Shown here in pieces: positions 34,331 to 45,125 of a DNA stretch of 64,000 nt (the stretch's first letter is position 1; every line of letters begins with the position of its first letter). The notes beneath the pieces are model-generated. The model was not told where the DNA came from, did no database searches, and was given only the letters and a program-made list of their open reading frames with translations. This stretch comes from Pseudomonadota bacterium (GTDB lineage: Bacteria; Pseudomonadota; Gammaproteobacteria; Steroidobacterales; Steroidobacteraceae), in the NCBI GenBank assembly GCA_018241525.1, contig JAFEDR010000013.1, forward strand, positions 96,404 through 160,403, written 5' to 3'. A program made the position numbers and the translations under genes.

Positions 34331-34510
34331 TTACTTCGAGGCCGCCTCGTCCTTCTTCTCTTCCTTCTTGTGCTTCTTGTGGTGCTTCTTCTTCTCGGGC
34401 TTCGTGTCCGAGGTGGCGGCCGGGGCCGACGCACCGGCCGCGGTGTCGGCCGCGAAGACCGGCATGGCGAGCGTCAGGGCGGCAACGATCAGGGCAAGCT
34501 TCTTAAACAT
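34331..34510 (-). CDS. Small periplasmic Lys/His-rich protein (59 aa)
   Basis: A 59-residue protein with a signal peptide (residues 1-21, ending PVFAA) and a mature part made of an Ala/Thr segment and a very basic tail, KPEKKKHHKKHKKEEKKDE. GGAGG lies 9 nt before ATG 34510 and an excellent intrinsic terminator follows, so the gene is convincingly real. Similar Lys/His-rich small exported proteins exist in many proteobacteria, function unknown; metal, nucleic-acid or polyphosphate binding are possible by composition. The 200-bp gap upstream (34511-34710) holds an AT-rich island near 34597-34622, a likely promoter, and a palindrome CGCCCGTACGGGCG at 34544-34557. Confidence 0.82.
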   Translation of the reverse strand: MFKKLALIVAALTLAMPVFAADTAAGASAPAATSDTKPEKKKHHKKHKKEEKKDEAASK

Positions 34511-34710
34511 GAGACGTAACCTCCAGAGGGTGTCAGCGCATCGCGCCCGTACGGGCGTCGCCAGCCAATGTTGCGGCGCGGGCGCGACGCCGCAGCAAGT
34601 ATGAAGGCAACTTAATACGCTCCCCGCAGCTGCCGGCCGGCGGACTGCGGAATACGCCAATACCTCCCGGCGGGGCCGCCTGCGAGTCTGCCCGCCGAGG
34701 ATCCGGCCGC

Positions 34711-35547
34711 ATGTCACGCCCCCACATCGACTTCGTCCAGTCGCAGAGCCTGCCGTGGCAGCCGAGCCCGTGGCCGCACCTGCGCGGCTGCGAACTTAAG
34801 ATCCTGAGCCGCGATGCCGAGGACGGCGCGTGGAGCCTCTTGGTGCGCTTTCCACCGCGCTGGGCGCAGGCCGCGGTCGCCAGCCTCGCGGCCGACGAGG
34901 AGTTCCTGGTCGTCGACGGCCACCTCGTGATCGACGGACGGCATTGCGAGCACGATTCCTACGGCTGGATCCCCGCCGGCTGCCGCCACGGCGAGCGACG
35001 CTCGCCCGAGGGCGCGGTCGCGCTGGTGTTCTACAGCGCCGAGCCCGCCCCCGCGGCGGAAGCCCCGGCCGCGGCCGTGCGCGAGCCGCGGCTCGTCGAC
35101 GGCTACGAGCTCGCCTGGGCCACCGAGGGGCTCGATGCCGCGATGGTGGCCGACGGGCGGCGCGCCAAGTGGCTGCGTCCGCCGGGCGAGGGCCAGGGCG
35201 CGACGCTGCTGCTGTCGGCGCCGCCGCACCTGCGGCCGCCGGGCTGGCGCGGCACGCAGGAACGCCATCCGGGCGCCGAGGAACTGTTCGTGCTCGCCGG
35301 CGACCTGGTCGGGCGCACCGGGGAGCTCACGAGCGGCGCGTACCGCTGGAGTCCCGCGGGCGTCGCGCACGGGCCGTACGGCTCGCGCGGCGGCTGCCTC
35401 GCGGTGCTGCGCACGCACGGCATGGGACTCGCCACGGAGCGCACGCCGTACGAGCTCGAGATCGTGCGCTCGCCCGCCTACCAGCCGGTGCTGCCGGAGG
35501 CGCTGCAGTCGCTCGGCACGCGTGGCTGGCGCCCGCTGCGCTACTGA
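34711..35547 (+). CDS. Bicupin protein, DUF4437-like
   Basis: A 278-residue cytosolic protein with two cupin-like halves (about 10-110 and 150-260). The repeats show ADEEFLVVDGHLVIDG with AGCRHGERR in the first half, and GAEELFVLAGDLVGR with PAGVAHGPYG in the second, the usual metal-binding cupin motif positions. GAGGA lies 9 nt before ATG 34711. The family is mostly uncharacterised, and sensor-like or ChrR-type roles have been described for relatives. Convergent with the CHAD gene with a 7-bp overlap. Confidence 0.8.
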   Translation: MSRPHIDFVQSQSLPWQPSPWPHLRGCELKILSRDAEDGAWSLLVRFPPRWAQAAVASLAADEEFLVVDGHLVIDGRHCEHDSYGWIPAGCRHGERRSPEGAVALVFYSAEPAPAAEAPAAAVREPRLVDGYELAWATEGLDAAMVADGRRAKWLRPPGEGQGATLLLSAPPHLRPPGWRGTQERHPGAEELFVLAGDLVGRTGELTSGAYRWSPAGVAHGPYGSRGGCLAVLRTHGMGLATERTPYELEIVRSPAYQPVLPEALQSLGTRGWRPLRY

Positions 35548-36416
35548 TCCGGCCGCGCCGGCAGGCGCGCCCACTCGATCCACCACGAATCCGCCCGCGC
35601 GCGGAGCCGCCGCGGCGTCTCGCCATAGAGCCGCGCGCCGGCCCGCAGTGCCCGCGCGCGCAGCGCGAGGCGCCGGCGGCGCAGCAGGGCGCGCAGCCGT
35701 CGCCGGACCGCCGGCGCGAGCCGCGCACCGGCGAGCCGTGACTCGAGCAGCGCGCAGTCGTGGTGCTCGCCGAGCGCATCGGCGAGCGCGCGTGCCTCCT
35801 CGGCGAGCGGCGGGATGCGCCGCGGCCAGGCGGGCGCGAGCGCCTCGAGCGCGTAGCCGTAGTGCTTCACGTGCTTGCGCCACTCGTGCAGCCGCGACGC
35901 CCGCGGCACGCGCTCGGCCGCGGCCAGCGCGCGCCGGCCGCGACGGTAGAGACGGGTGAAGCCCGCGCTCAGCCGTTCGCCGTCGAGGCGCAGCGCGGCC
36001 GCGAGCAGCCGGCGCCGCGCCGCCGCGAGTGCGAGCCTGAGCTCCCGTGGCCGCAGGCTCGCCCGGCCGGCCGCGCGTTCCCGGCCCAGCGCCGCCTCGA
36101 AGCCCGCGAGCACCGAGCGTGCGAGGCCGGCCTCGGCCGCCGTCTCGACCACCAGCGCCCGCAGCACCGTCGCATCGCGCGCCGCGCCGAGCCGGCGGGC
36201 GACCGCGGCGAGCGCGGCGGCGAGCGCGCGACGCTCGTCGCGCTCGAGGCCGCGGCGCGCGAGCTGCAGCCAGGCCCGGGCGCGCTTCAGCTCGCGTCGC
36301 GCCTGGTGGATCGCCGCCGCGTCCGGCCGGCCGCGCAGGGCCCGGCCGGCGGCGGCGATGTGCCGCCCGCAGAGCGCGCGCGCCCGGCGCGTCGCGCGGT
36401 TGCCACCCGTCGCCAT
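35541..36416 (-). CDS. CHAD domain protein
   Basis: A 291-residue, very Arg/Ala-rich, all-helical protein with the conserved histidines of CHAD domains: VHQ-type HQARRELKRARAWLQL near the N-terminus, LHEWRKHVKHYGYALEAL and LGEHHDCALLESRL in the C-terminal half. CHAD domains bind polyphosphate, and are often fused or adjacent to CYTH triphosphatases or polyP granule proteins. No CYTH gene is present here. GGGAG lies 6 nt before ATG 36416. Its 3' end overlaps the bicupin gene by 7 bp. Confidence 0.88.
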   Translation of the reverse strand: MATGGNRATRRARALCGRHIAAAGRALRGRPDAAAIHQARRELKRARAWLQLARRGLERDERRALAAALAAVARRLGAARDATVLRALVVETAAEAGLARSVLAGFEAALGRERAAGRASLRPRELRLALAAARRRLLAAALRLDGERLSAGFTRLYRRGRRALAAAERVPRASRLHEWRKHVKHYGYALEALAPAWPRRIPPLAEEARALADALGEHHDCALLESRLAGARLAPAVRRRLRALLRRRRLALRARALRAGARLYGETPRRLRARADSWWIEWARLPARPDQ

Positions 36417-36524
36417 CGCTCGCTCCCACGCCGCCGCGGGAGCGCAGCATGGCGCGGGCGAGGCCTCGCCGCCAGTGCGGTCGATCGCAGCGGCCCGGCC
36501 GACCGCGGGCGCTAAGATGAGCCG

Positions 36525-38150
36525 ATGATCGCGCTGCGCGTCGCACTCGCCGGCTGGCTGCTGGCGCCCCTCGCCGCACTCGCCGTCGCGGCCGACCCGG
36601 CCGCGGCGCTGCGTGCGCCGCTTCACGCGCTCGCCGCGGGCGAACGCGTGCGGATCGCCGGCGAGGAAATCGTCTCGCACGTCGCGTTGCCGCGCCTCTA
36701 CGACCCTGCGGCGGGCGCGCTCCTCTGGCAGGCGCCGGCGCGGCGCGCAGAGCTGCTCGCGGCCGTGCGCGGCGCCCTCGACGACGGGCTGCGGCCCTCG
36801 GATTACCACCTCGCGGCGCTCGAGCAGCTGGCCGCGGACGGCGGACATGACGCGGACTTCGACCTCCTGGCGAGCGATGCCTACCTGCGGCTGCTCTACG
36901 ACCTCTACCTCGGTCGCGTCGACCCGCTCGCGATCGAGCCCAACTGGAACCTGAAGCCCCGGCCGCTGCGCGAGGAGCCGGCGCTCGCCTACGTGCGCGA
37001 CGCGATCGCGAGCGGCCAGATCCGCGAAGCGGTCGCGCGCGCGCGGCCGCAGCACTGGCTGTACGAGCGTGGCCGCGCGGCGCTGGCGCGTTACCGGCAG
37101 ATCGCGGCCGCCGGCGGCTGGCCGTCGCTGCCGGCCGGACCGAAGCTCGCGCCCGGCGGCAGCGATCCGCGGGTGCCGGCGCTGCGGCGCCGGCTGGCGG
37201 CGAGCGACGACTACGCGGGTCCCGCCGAGGGACCGCCGCTGCTCGACGCCGCGCTCGCCGCGGCGCTCGGGCGCTTTCAGCGACGCCACGGGCTGACGGC
37301 CGACGGTACGCTCGGGCCGGCGACGCTGCGCGAGCTCAACGTGCCGGTCGCTGCGCGCATCGACCAGATCCGCCTCAACCTCGAGCGCGGCCGCTGGGTG
37401 CTGAACCAGCTGGGCGAGGGCGACCTGCTGGTGGTCGACATCGCCGGCTTCGGCGTGCGGCTGCTGCACGACCGCCAGGTCGTCTGGCGCGCGCGCGCGA
37501 TCGTCGGCCAGCCCTACCGGCAGACGCCGGTGTTCCGCGCCGAGATCGAGGACGTGGTGTTCAACCCGACCTGGACCGTGCCGCCCGGCATCCTCGCCAA
37601 GGACGTGCTGCCCGGCCTGCAGCGCGGCGAGGACGTGCTGGCGCACAAGCACCTGCGGCTCTACGACCGCGCCGGGGCGCCGGTCGATCCCGCCCGCGTG
37701 CACTGGCCGGACTACAGCGCCCGCCACTTCCCGTTCGTGCTGCGCCAGGACGCCGGCGACGACAATGCGCTCGGCCACGTGAAGATCGACTTCCCGAACC
37801 CCTACCTCGTCTACCTGCACGACACGCCGTCGCGCTCGCTGTTCGACCGCAACGACCGGACCTTCAGCTCCGGCTGCATCCGCGTCGAGCGGCCGCTCGA
37901 ACTCGCCGAGCGCCTGCTCGCCGACCCCGCGCACTGGGACGCTGCGGCGATCCGCGCCGCGGTAGAGGCCGGCACGACCCGCACCGTCCGGCTCGCGCGG
38001 CCGGTGCCGGTGCTGCTGATCTACTGGACCGCCGAGGTCGACCCGGCCGACGGCCGGGTGATCTTCAAGCGCGACGTCTACCGGCGCGATGCGCGCCTGC
38101 TGCGGGCGCTCGACGGCGAGTTCCGCTTCGGCACGCGCGTGCGCGCCTGA
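36525..38150 (+). CDS. L,D-transpeptidase of the YcbB/LdtD type
   Basis: A 541-residue periplasmic enzyme. It has a signal peptide (about 1-22), a helical scaffold domain (about 50-180), a peptidoglycan-binding domain (about 205-290, LGRFQRRHGLTADGTLGPATL) and an L,D-transpeptidase catalytic domain with HDTPSRSLF and SSGCIRVERP. Cys451 is the nucleophile. The domain order matches LdtD/YcbB, which makes 3-3 peptidoglycan cross-links. A TAAGAT -10-like box (36513-36518) ends 6 nt before ATG, suggesting a leaderless mRNA. Convergent with the NlpC/P60 lipoprotein gene, another cell-wall enzyme. Confidence 0.95.
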   Translation: MIALRVALAGWLLAPLAALAVAADPAAALRAPLHALAAGERVRIAGEEIVSHVALPRLYDPAAGALLWQAPARRAELLAAVRGALDDGLRPSDYHLAALEQLAADGGHDADFDLLASDAYLRLLYDLYLGRVDPLAIEPNWNLKPRPLREEPALAYVRDAIASGQIREAVARARPQHWLYERGRAALARYRQIAAAGGWPSLPAGPKLAPGGSDPRVPALRRRLAASDDYAGPAEGPPLLDAALAAALGRFQRRHGLTADGTLGPATLRELNVPVAARIDQIRLNLERGRWVLNQLGEGDLLVVDIAGFGVRLLHDRQVVWRARAIVGQPYRQTPVFRAEIEDVVFNPTWTVPPGILAKDVLPGLQRGEDVLAHKHLRLYDRAGAPVDPARVHWPDYSARHFPFVLRQDAGDDNALGHVKIDFPNPYLVYLHDTPSRSLFDRNDRTFSSGCIRVERPLELAERLLADPAHWDAAAIRAAVEAGTTRTVRLARPVPVLLIYWTAEVDPADGRVIFKRDVYRRDARLLRALDGEFRFGTRVRA

Positions 38151-38156
38151 GCGCAC

Positions 38157-38669
38157 TCAGCGCGGCGCGGCCTCCACGTGCACGCGCCCGCCGCCGGCGA
38201 AGCCGAGGATGAAGTACGGCGTGTCGAGGCGGGTGCGCTCGACGCCGCGGCCCGCACCGGGGGCGTGCACGAACTCGCCGTCGCCGACGTAGATGCCGAC
38301 GTGGTCCTCGGGGGTCGTGAAGAACACGAGGTCGCCGGGCTCGAGCGACTCGCGCGGCAGCCGCTCCGCCCAGCTGCGCTGCTCGGCGGCGGTGCGCGGC
38401 ACGCGCACGCCGAGCTCGCGGTAGACGTACACCACGAGCCCGCTGCAGTCGACGCCCTCGCGGCTCGTGCCGCCGTTCTGGTACGGCGTGCCGAGGAGTC
38501 GCAGCGCAAGCCCGGCGGCGCGGGCCCCGAGCGCCCGCGCCGGGACCGGCGCCGCCACTGCCGGCGCCGGTGCCGGACGCGGCCCGCCGGCGCAGCCGGC
38601 GAGCGCGAGGGCAACGGCGAGGGCAACGGCAAGGACGGCGGCGAGGACAGCGGCGGCCGGGACTCGCAT
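38157..38669 (-). CDS. NlpC/P60 (C40) peptidoglycan endopeptidase lipoprotein
   Basis: A 170-residue lipoprotein with lipobox LAGC (Cys26), a Pro/Ala linker and an NlpC/P60 domain. The catalytic Cys75 is in DCSGLVVYVYRELG, the His in EDHVGIYVGDGEFVHA. Such enzymes (Spr/MepS type) cleave peptide cross-bridges during cell-wall growth. The size is close to MepS. It is 27 bp downstream of lon on the same strand, and convergent with the L,D-transpeptidase gene. Confidence 0.93.
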   Translation of the reverse strand: MRVPAAAVLAAVLAVALAVALALAGCAGGPRPAPAPAVAAPVPARALGARAAGLALRLLGTPYQNGGTSREGVDCSGLVVYVYRELGVRVPRTAAEQRSWAERLPRESLEPGDLVFFTTPEDHVGIYVGDGEFVHAPGAGRGVERTRLDTPYFILGFAGGGRVHVEAAPR

Positions 38670-38696
38670 AGGCCGAGTCTAGCCGAGCCGCGAGCC

Positions 38697-41111
<2,415 letters not shown>

Positions 41112-41145
41112 GGCATCTCCTGCAGCGCGGGTGGGTCGGTGGGGA

Positions 41146-41174
41146 GGATGGGGCCGGCCGCGGCGCTTTCAACC
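41146..41174 (-). promoter_or_regulatory. Sigma32-type heat-shock promoter of lon
   Basis: On the minus strand GGTTGAAA (41174-41167), a 13-bp spacer and CCCCATCC (41153-41146) fit the E. coli sigma32 consensus (CTTGAA, 13-17 bp, CCCATnT). It lies 35 bp before the lon ATG. Lon is a classical heat-shock protein, which supports the call. A second, weaker copy (CCCCTTTAAGG, 41254-41244; CCCCATATCC, 41230-41221) lies further upstream. Confidence 0.65.
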
Positions 41175-41180
41175 GCGGGG

Positions 41181-41209
41181 CCCGTCCCCCGGTCGGCCCG
41201 CGGGACGGG
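41181..41209 (-). terminator. Inverted repeat between BASS transporter gene and lon
   Basis: CCCGTCCC and GGGACGGG form a perfect 8-bp stem with a 13-nt loop, 37 bp after the stop of the BASS gene. There is no T-tract. It may be a weak terminator for that gene before the lon promoter. Confidence 0.4.
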
Positions 41210-41245
41210 GCCGGCCGGGTGGATATGGGGCCGGCGCGCCCCGCC

Positions 41246-42160
41246 TTAAAGGGGCGGCGGGCGCCGCGCCCAGTAGGCGGCGAGCAGCGACCCGGAGACG
41301 TTGTGCCAGATGCTGAAGATCGCCCCGGGCAGCGCCGCGGCCGGCGTGAAGAACTGCAGCGCGAGCGCGACCGCGAGCCCGGAGTTCTGCATGCCCACCT
41401 CGATGGCGATCGTGCGCGCGCTCGCCTCGTCCGCCCGCGCGAGGCGCGCGAGCGCGTAGCCCGCACCGAGGCCGAGGCCGTTGTGCAGCACGACCGCCGC
41501 GAGCACCGGCAGCGCCGCGGCCGCGAGCCGCGTCGCGTTGAGCCCGACGATCACGGCGATCACGACCGCGATCACTGCTGCGGAGGCGAGCGGCAGCAGC
41601 GCCTCGACGCGCCGCACCGGGCCGGGCCAGCGGTGCCGCAGCGCCATGCCCGCGAGTACCGGCACGACCGCCACCTGCGCCACCGCCCGCATCATCTCGC
41701 CCGCCGGCACCGCGACGCGCGCGCCGATCAGCAGCCACGCGATCGCCGGCAGGAATACGACCGCGAGCGCGGTCGAGCAGGCGGTCATCGTCACCGACAG
41801 GGCGACGTTGCCGCGGGCGAGGTAGCTGACGACGTTCGAGGCCGTGCCGGCGCTGGTGGCGCCGACCAGCACCACGCCGGTGGCGGTCTCCGGGTCGAGC
41901 CCGAGCAGCCGGATCACGAGCCAGGCCGCCGCGGGCATGACCGTGTAGTGGAGCGCGACACCGAGCAGCACGAGCCTCGGCGTGCGCAGCACCGCCGCGA
42001 AGTCCGCCGCCGACAGCGTCAGGCCCATGCCGAGCATGACCAGCATCAGCAGCGGCACGATCGCCGGTCCGGCCGCCGCGAACGGCGCCGGGAAGGCCGC
42101 CGCGAGCGCCGCGAGGGCGAGCACGAGCGGCGGGAACAGCAGGGCCAGGGAGGCGCGCAT
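41246..42160 (-). CDS. Bile acid:sodium symporter (BASS) family transporter
   Basis: A 304-residue membrane protein with about nine TM helices and family motifs (LLMLVMLGMGLTLSAADF, VGATSAGTASNVVSYLARGN, TIAIEVGMQNSGLAVALAL). The polar GTASN and EVGMQNSG segments fit the Na+-coupled transporter core. Substrates in bacteria include pantothenate, 2-oxo acids and bile acids; the actual one is unknown. The start ATG 42160 is the first Met of the hydrophobic run. The gene is divergent from the DUF3617 gene (112-bp gap) and precedes lon on the same strand. Confidence 0.92.
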   Translation of the reverse strand: MRASLALLFPPLVLALAALAAAFPAPFAAAGPAIVPLLMLVMLGMGLTLSAADFAAVLRTPRLVLLGVALHYTVMPAAAWLVIRLLGLDPETATGVVLVGATSAGTASNVVSYLARGNVALSVTMTACSTALAVVFLPAIAWLLIGARVAVPAGEMMRAVAQVAVVPVLAGMALRHRWPGPVRRVEALLPLASAAVIAVVIAVIVGLNATRLAAAALPVLAAVVLHNGLGLGAGYALARLARADEASARTIAIEVGMQNSGLAVALALQFFTPAAALPGAIFSIWHNVSGSLLAAYWARRPPPL

Positions 42161-42272
42161 GGCGCCATTGTCGCGGAAGCGGCCTGGCCCGGCAGCCGGG
42201 CCGGCGCTTGGCAGACGGTGCGCCGATGGCGCAGGATCCGCGCTCCACCCCCCCACCCCGCCGGAGTCCCGC

Positions 42273-42821
42273 ATGCCGCCGCTCGCGCGTCCCGCGCTGC
42301 CCGCCCTCGCCGCCGCCCTGGCCCTGGCCGCGCTCGCCGCCGCGGCCGCCGAGCACCTGCGGGCGAAGCCGGGGCTGTGGGAGTTCACGCACGAGACCGA
42401 GGCCAGCGGCGGCCCGGCCATGGCCGACGACATGCTCGCGCGCATGCCGCCCGAGGCCCGGGCGCGGATCGAGGCGGCGCGGCAGCGCACCGCGAGCCAG
42501 ACGACGCGCGCCTGCCTGACCGAGGATGACCTCGCGCACGGTTTCCACCCGGGCGAGCGCGCCGGCAGCGACTGCAAGACGACGGTCGTGTCGCGCACCG
42601 CGACCGGCATGAACCTCGCGATCGAGTGCGCCGACATCGGCCCGAGCCATGCCTCGAGCAAGGGTACCGCCCACTGGGAGGCACCGGCCCCGGACGCGAT
42701 GACGGCGACGGTCGACATGACGATCGCCTTCGGCGGCAAGACCATGACCCGTCATTCGAAGATCGCCGGCCACTTCGTCCAGGCCGACTGCGGCGACGTC
42801 AAGCCGCGCCAGCCGCACTAG
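42273..42821 (+). CDS. Exported DUF3617 protein
   Basis: A 182-residue protein with a signal peptide (about 1-26) and the DUF3617 signature: LRAKPGLWEFTHETEASGG near the N-terminus, RACLTEDDLAHGF and SDCKTTVVSRT in the middle, and a C-terminal VDMTIAFGGKTMTRHSKIAG beta segment. The Cys residues probably form a disulfide in the periplasm. Members are common in Xanthomonadales-type bacteria with unknown role. GGAG lies 6 nt before ATG 42273. It is followed after 8 bp by the epimerase-like gene, so the two may be co-transcribed. Confidence 0.87.
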   Translation: MPPLARPALPALAAALALAALAAAAAEHLRAKPGLWEFTHETEASGGPAMADDMLARMPPEARARIEAARQRTASQTTRACLTEDDLAHGFHPGERAGSDCKTTVVSRTATGMNLAIECADIGPSHASSKGTAHWEAPAPDAMTATVDMTIAFGGKTMTRHSKIAGHFVQADCGDVKPRQPH

Positions 42822-42829
42822 GCCGCCGC

Positions 42830-43774
42830 GTGCAGCGCCTGCGCGTCGTCGACTCGCACACCGGCGGCGAGCCCACCCGGGTCGTGCTCGAGGGCGGACC
42901 GGTGCTCACCGGCTCGCTCGCCGAGCGCGTCGCGACGCTGCGCCGCGACCACGACGGCCTGCGCGCGGCGCTGTGCAGCGAGCCGCGCGGCTCGGACGTG
43001 ATCGTCGGCGCGCTGCTGACGCCGCCGGTCGATCCGGCGGCCGCGGCCGGCGTGATCTTCTGCAACAACGTCGGCTACCTCGGCATGTGCGGCCACGGCA
43101 CCATCGGGCTCGTGACCACCCTCGCCTGGCTCGGCCGGCTCGCGCCCGGCCGCCACCTGATCGAGACGCCGGTCGGCACGGTGACCACCGAGCTGCACGC
43201 CTCGGGCGAGGTCTCGGTCCGCAACGTGCCGGCCTACCGGCTCGCGAAGGCAGTCGCGGTCGAGGTGCCAGGGCATGGCCGCGTCACCGGCGACGTCGCC
43301 TGGGGCGGCAACTGGTTCTACCTGTGCGCCGATCATGGCCAGTCGCTCGAGGCCGGCAACGTCGATGCGCTCGTCGACTTCAGCTGGCGCGTACGCCAGG
43401 CGCTGACGGCGGCCGGGATCACCGGCGCCGGCGGCGCCGAGATCGACCACATCGAGCTGACCGGGCCCGGCCACGCGCCGGGCAGCGACGGTCGCAACTT
43501 CGTGCTCTGCCCGGGACGCGCCTACGACCGCTCGCCGTGCGGCACCGGCACGAGCGCGAAGCTCGCCTGCCTCGTCGCCGACGGCAAGTTGCGCCCCGGC
43601 CAGCGCTGGCGCCAGGAGAGCGTGATCGGCAGCATCTTCGACGGCAGCGTCGAGCTCGAGGGCGAGCGCATCGTGCCGACGATCCGCGGCCGCGCCTGGC
43701 TCACGGCCGAGGCGACCCTGCTGCTCGACCCCACGGACCCCTACTGCCACGGCATCCGCGGGAGCGGCGCATGA
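42830..43774 (+). CDS. Proline racemase-fold enzyme, 4-hydroxyproline 2-epimerase-like
   Basis: A 314-residue enzyme with the N-terminal VVDSHTGGEPTRVV motif and both catalytic cysteines, Cys87 (MCGHGTIG) and Cys237 (SPCGTGTSAK). Two Cys mean a racemase or epimerase rather than a trans-3-hydroxyproline dehydratase, where the first is Thr. The 4-hydroxyproline 2-epimerase function is most likely, but proline racemase remains possible. The start is GTG 42830. Its stop overlaps the MATE gene start (ATGA). Confidence 0.92.
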   Translation: MQRLRVVDSHTGGEPTRVVLEGGPVLTGSLAERVATLRRDHDGLRAALCSEPRGSDVIVGALLTPPVDPAAAAGVIFCNNVGYLGMCGHGTIGLVTTLAWLGRLAPGRHLIETPVGTVTTELHASGEVSVRNVPAYRLAKAVAVEVPGHGRVTGDVAWGGNWFYLCADHGQSLEAGNVDALVDFSWRVRQALTAAGITGAGGAEIDHIELTGPGHAPGSDGRNFVLCPGRAYDRSPCGTGTSAKLACLVADGKLRPGQRWRQESVIGSIFDGSVELEGERIVPTIRGRAWLTAEATLLLDPTDPYCHGIRGSGA

Positions 43775-45114
43775 AGGACCTGACCCAGGGCCCGATCACG
43801 GGCCACATCGTCGCGATGGCCGTGCCGATCATGATCGGCATGCTGGTGCAGACGCTCTACTTCATGGTCGACCTTTATTTCGTCGGCCGGCTCGGCGACA
43901 CCGCGCTCGCCGGCGTCAGCGCGGCCGGCAACTTCACCTTCGCGGTGTTGGCGCTGACCCAGATGCTGGCGGTCGGCACCGTGACGCTGATCTCGCACGC
44001 GGTCGGGGCCGGCAAGCGCGACGTGGCGAACGAGGTGTTCAACCAGTCGCTCGCGCTCGCGGCGCTGTGCTCCGCGACGGCGCTCGTGCTCGGCTACGCG
44101 CTCGCCGGACCCTACATGGCGGCGGTCGGCGCGGACCCCGCGACCGCGGCCGCGGGCGTGACCTACTTGCGCTGGTACGTGCCCGGCCTCGCGCTGCAGT
44201 TCGCGCTGGTGGCGATGGGCTCGGCGTTGCGCGGCACCGGCATCGCCAAGCCCGGCATGGTGGTGCAGATCGTCACCGTGCTGATCAACCTCGTGCTCGC
44301 ACCGGTGCTGATCGCCGGCATCGGCACCGGCCACCCGCTCGGCGTCGCGGGTGCCGGCCTGGCGAGCACGATCGCGGTCGCCGCGGGCACGCTGCTGCTG
44401 ATCCTCTACTTCGCGCGCCTCGAGAAGTACGTCGAGGTGCACCCGAGCGCCTGGCGGCCGAAGCTCGCGACCTGGAAGCGGATCCTCGACATCGGCCTGC
44501 CCTCGGGCGGCGAGTTCGCGCTGATGTTCGTGTACATGGCCGTGATCTACCTGATCATCGGCCGCTTCGGCGCGGCCGCGCAGGCCGGCTTCGGCGTCGG
44601 CTCCGGCGTGATGCGGGCGGTGTTCCTGCCGGCGATGGCGGTCGGCTTCGCGGTGACGCCAGTGGCCGGCCAGAACTTCGGCGCGCGCCGCGCCGATCGC
44701 GTGCGGCGCACGTTCGTGGACGGCGCACTGATCGGCAGCGCGCTGATGCTGCTGCTGACGGTGCTCTGCCAGTGGCGCGCCAACTGGCTGACCAGCTTCT
44801 TCAGCACGGACCCGGCGGCGCAGGCGGTCGGCGCCGAGTTCCTGCAGTACATCTCCTGGAACTTCGTCGCCTCGGGCCTCGTGTTCACCTGCTCCGGCAT
44901 GTTCCAGGCGCTCGGCAACACCTGGCCGTCGATCGCCTCGAGCGGCACGCGGCTGCTGACCTTCGCGGTGCCGGCCTGGCTGTGGTCGACGCAGCCCGGC
45001 TTCGTGATCCACGACGTCTGGTACCTGTCGATCGCGACCGTCACGCTGCAGGCGTGCGTCAGCCTGCTGCTCCTGCGCCGCGAATTCCGCCTGCGGCTGG
45101 CCTTCGCGAGCTGA
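43771..45114 (+). CDS. MATE family efflux transporter
   Basis: A 447-residue protein with 12 predicted TM helices and typical MATE repeats (VPIMIGMLVQTLYFMVDLYFVG, ALRGTGIAKPG, GFAVTPVAGQNFGARR). MATE proteins export cationic compounds in exchange for H+ or Na+. The ATGA overlap with the epimerase gene and GGAG 6 nt upstream support the start. It is followed 11 bp later by hrpB. Confidence 0.95.
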   Translation: MKDLTQGPITGHIVAMAVPIMIGMLVQTLYFMVDLYFVGRLGDTALAGVSAAGNFTFAVLALTQMLAVGTVTLISHAVGAGKRDVANEVFNQSLALAALCSATALVLGYALAGPYMAAVGADPATAAAGVTYLRWYVPGLALQFALVAMGSALRGTGIAKPGMVVQIVTVLINLVLAPVLIAGIGTGHPLGVAGAGLASTIAVAAGTLLLILYFARLEKYVEVHPSAWRPKLATWKRILDIGLPSGGEFALMFVYMAVIYLIIGRFGAAAQAGFGVGSGVMRAVFLPAMAVGFAVTPVAGQNFGARRADRVRRTFVDGALIGSALMLLLTVLCQWRANWLTSFFSTDPAAQAVGAEFLQYISWNFVASGLVFTCSGMFQALGNTWPSIASSGTRLLTFAVPAWLWSTQPGFVIHDVWYLSIATVTLQACVSLLLLRREFRLRLAFAS

Positions 45115-45125
45115 GCGCGGCGCGG

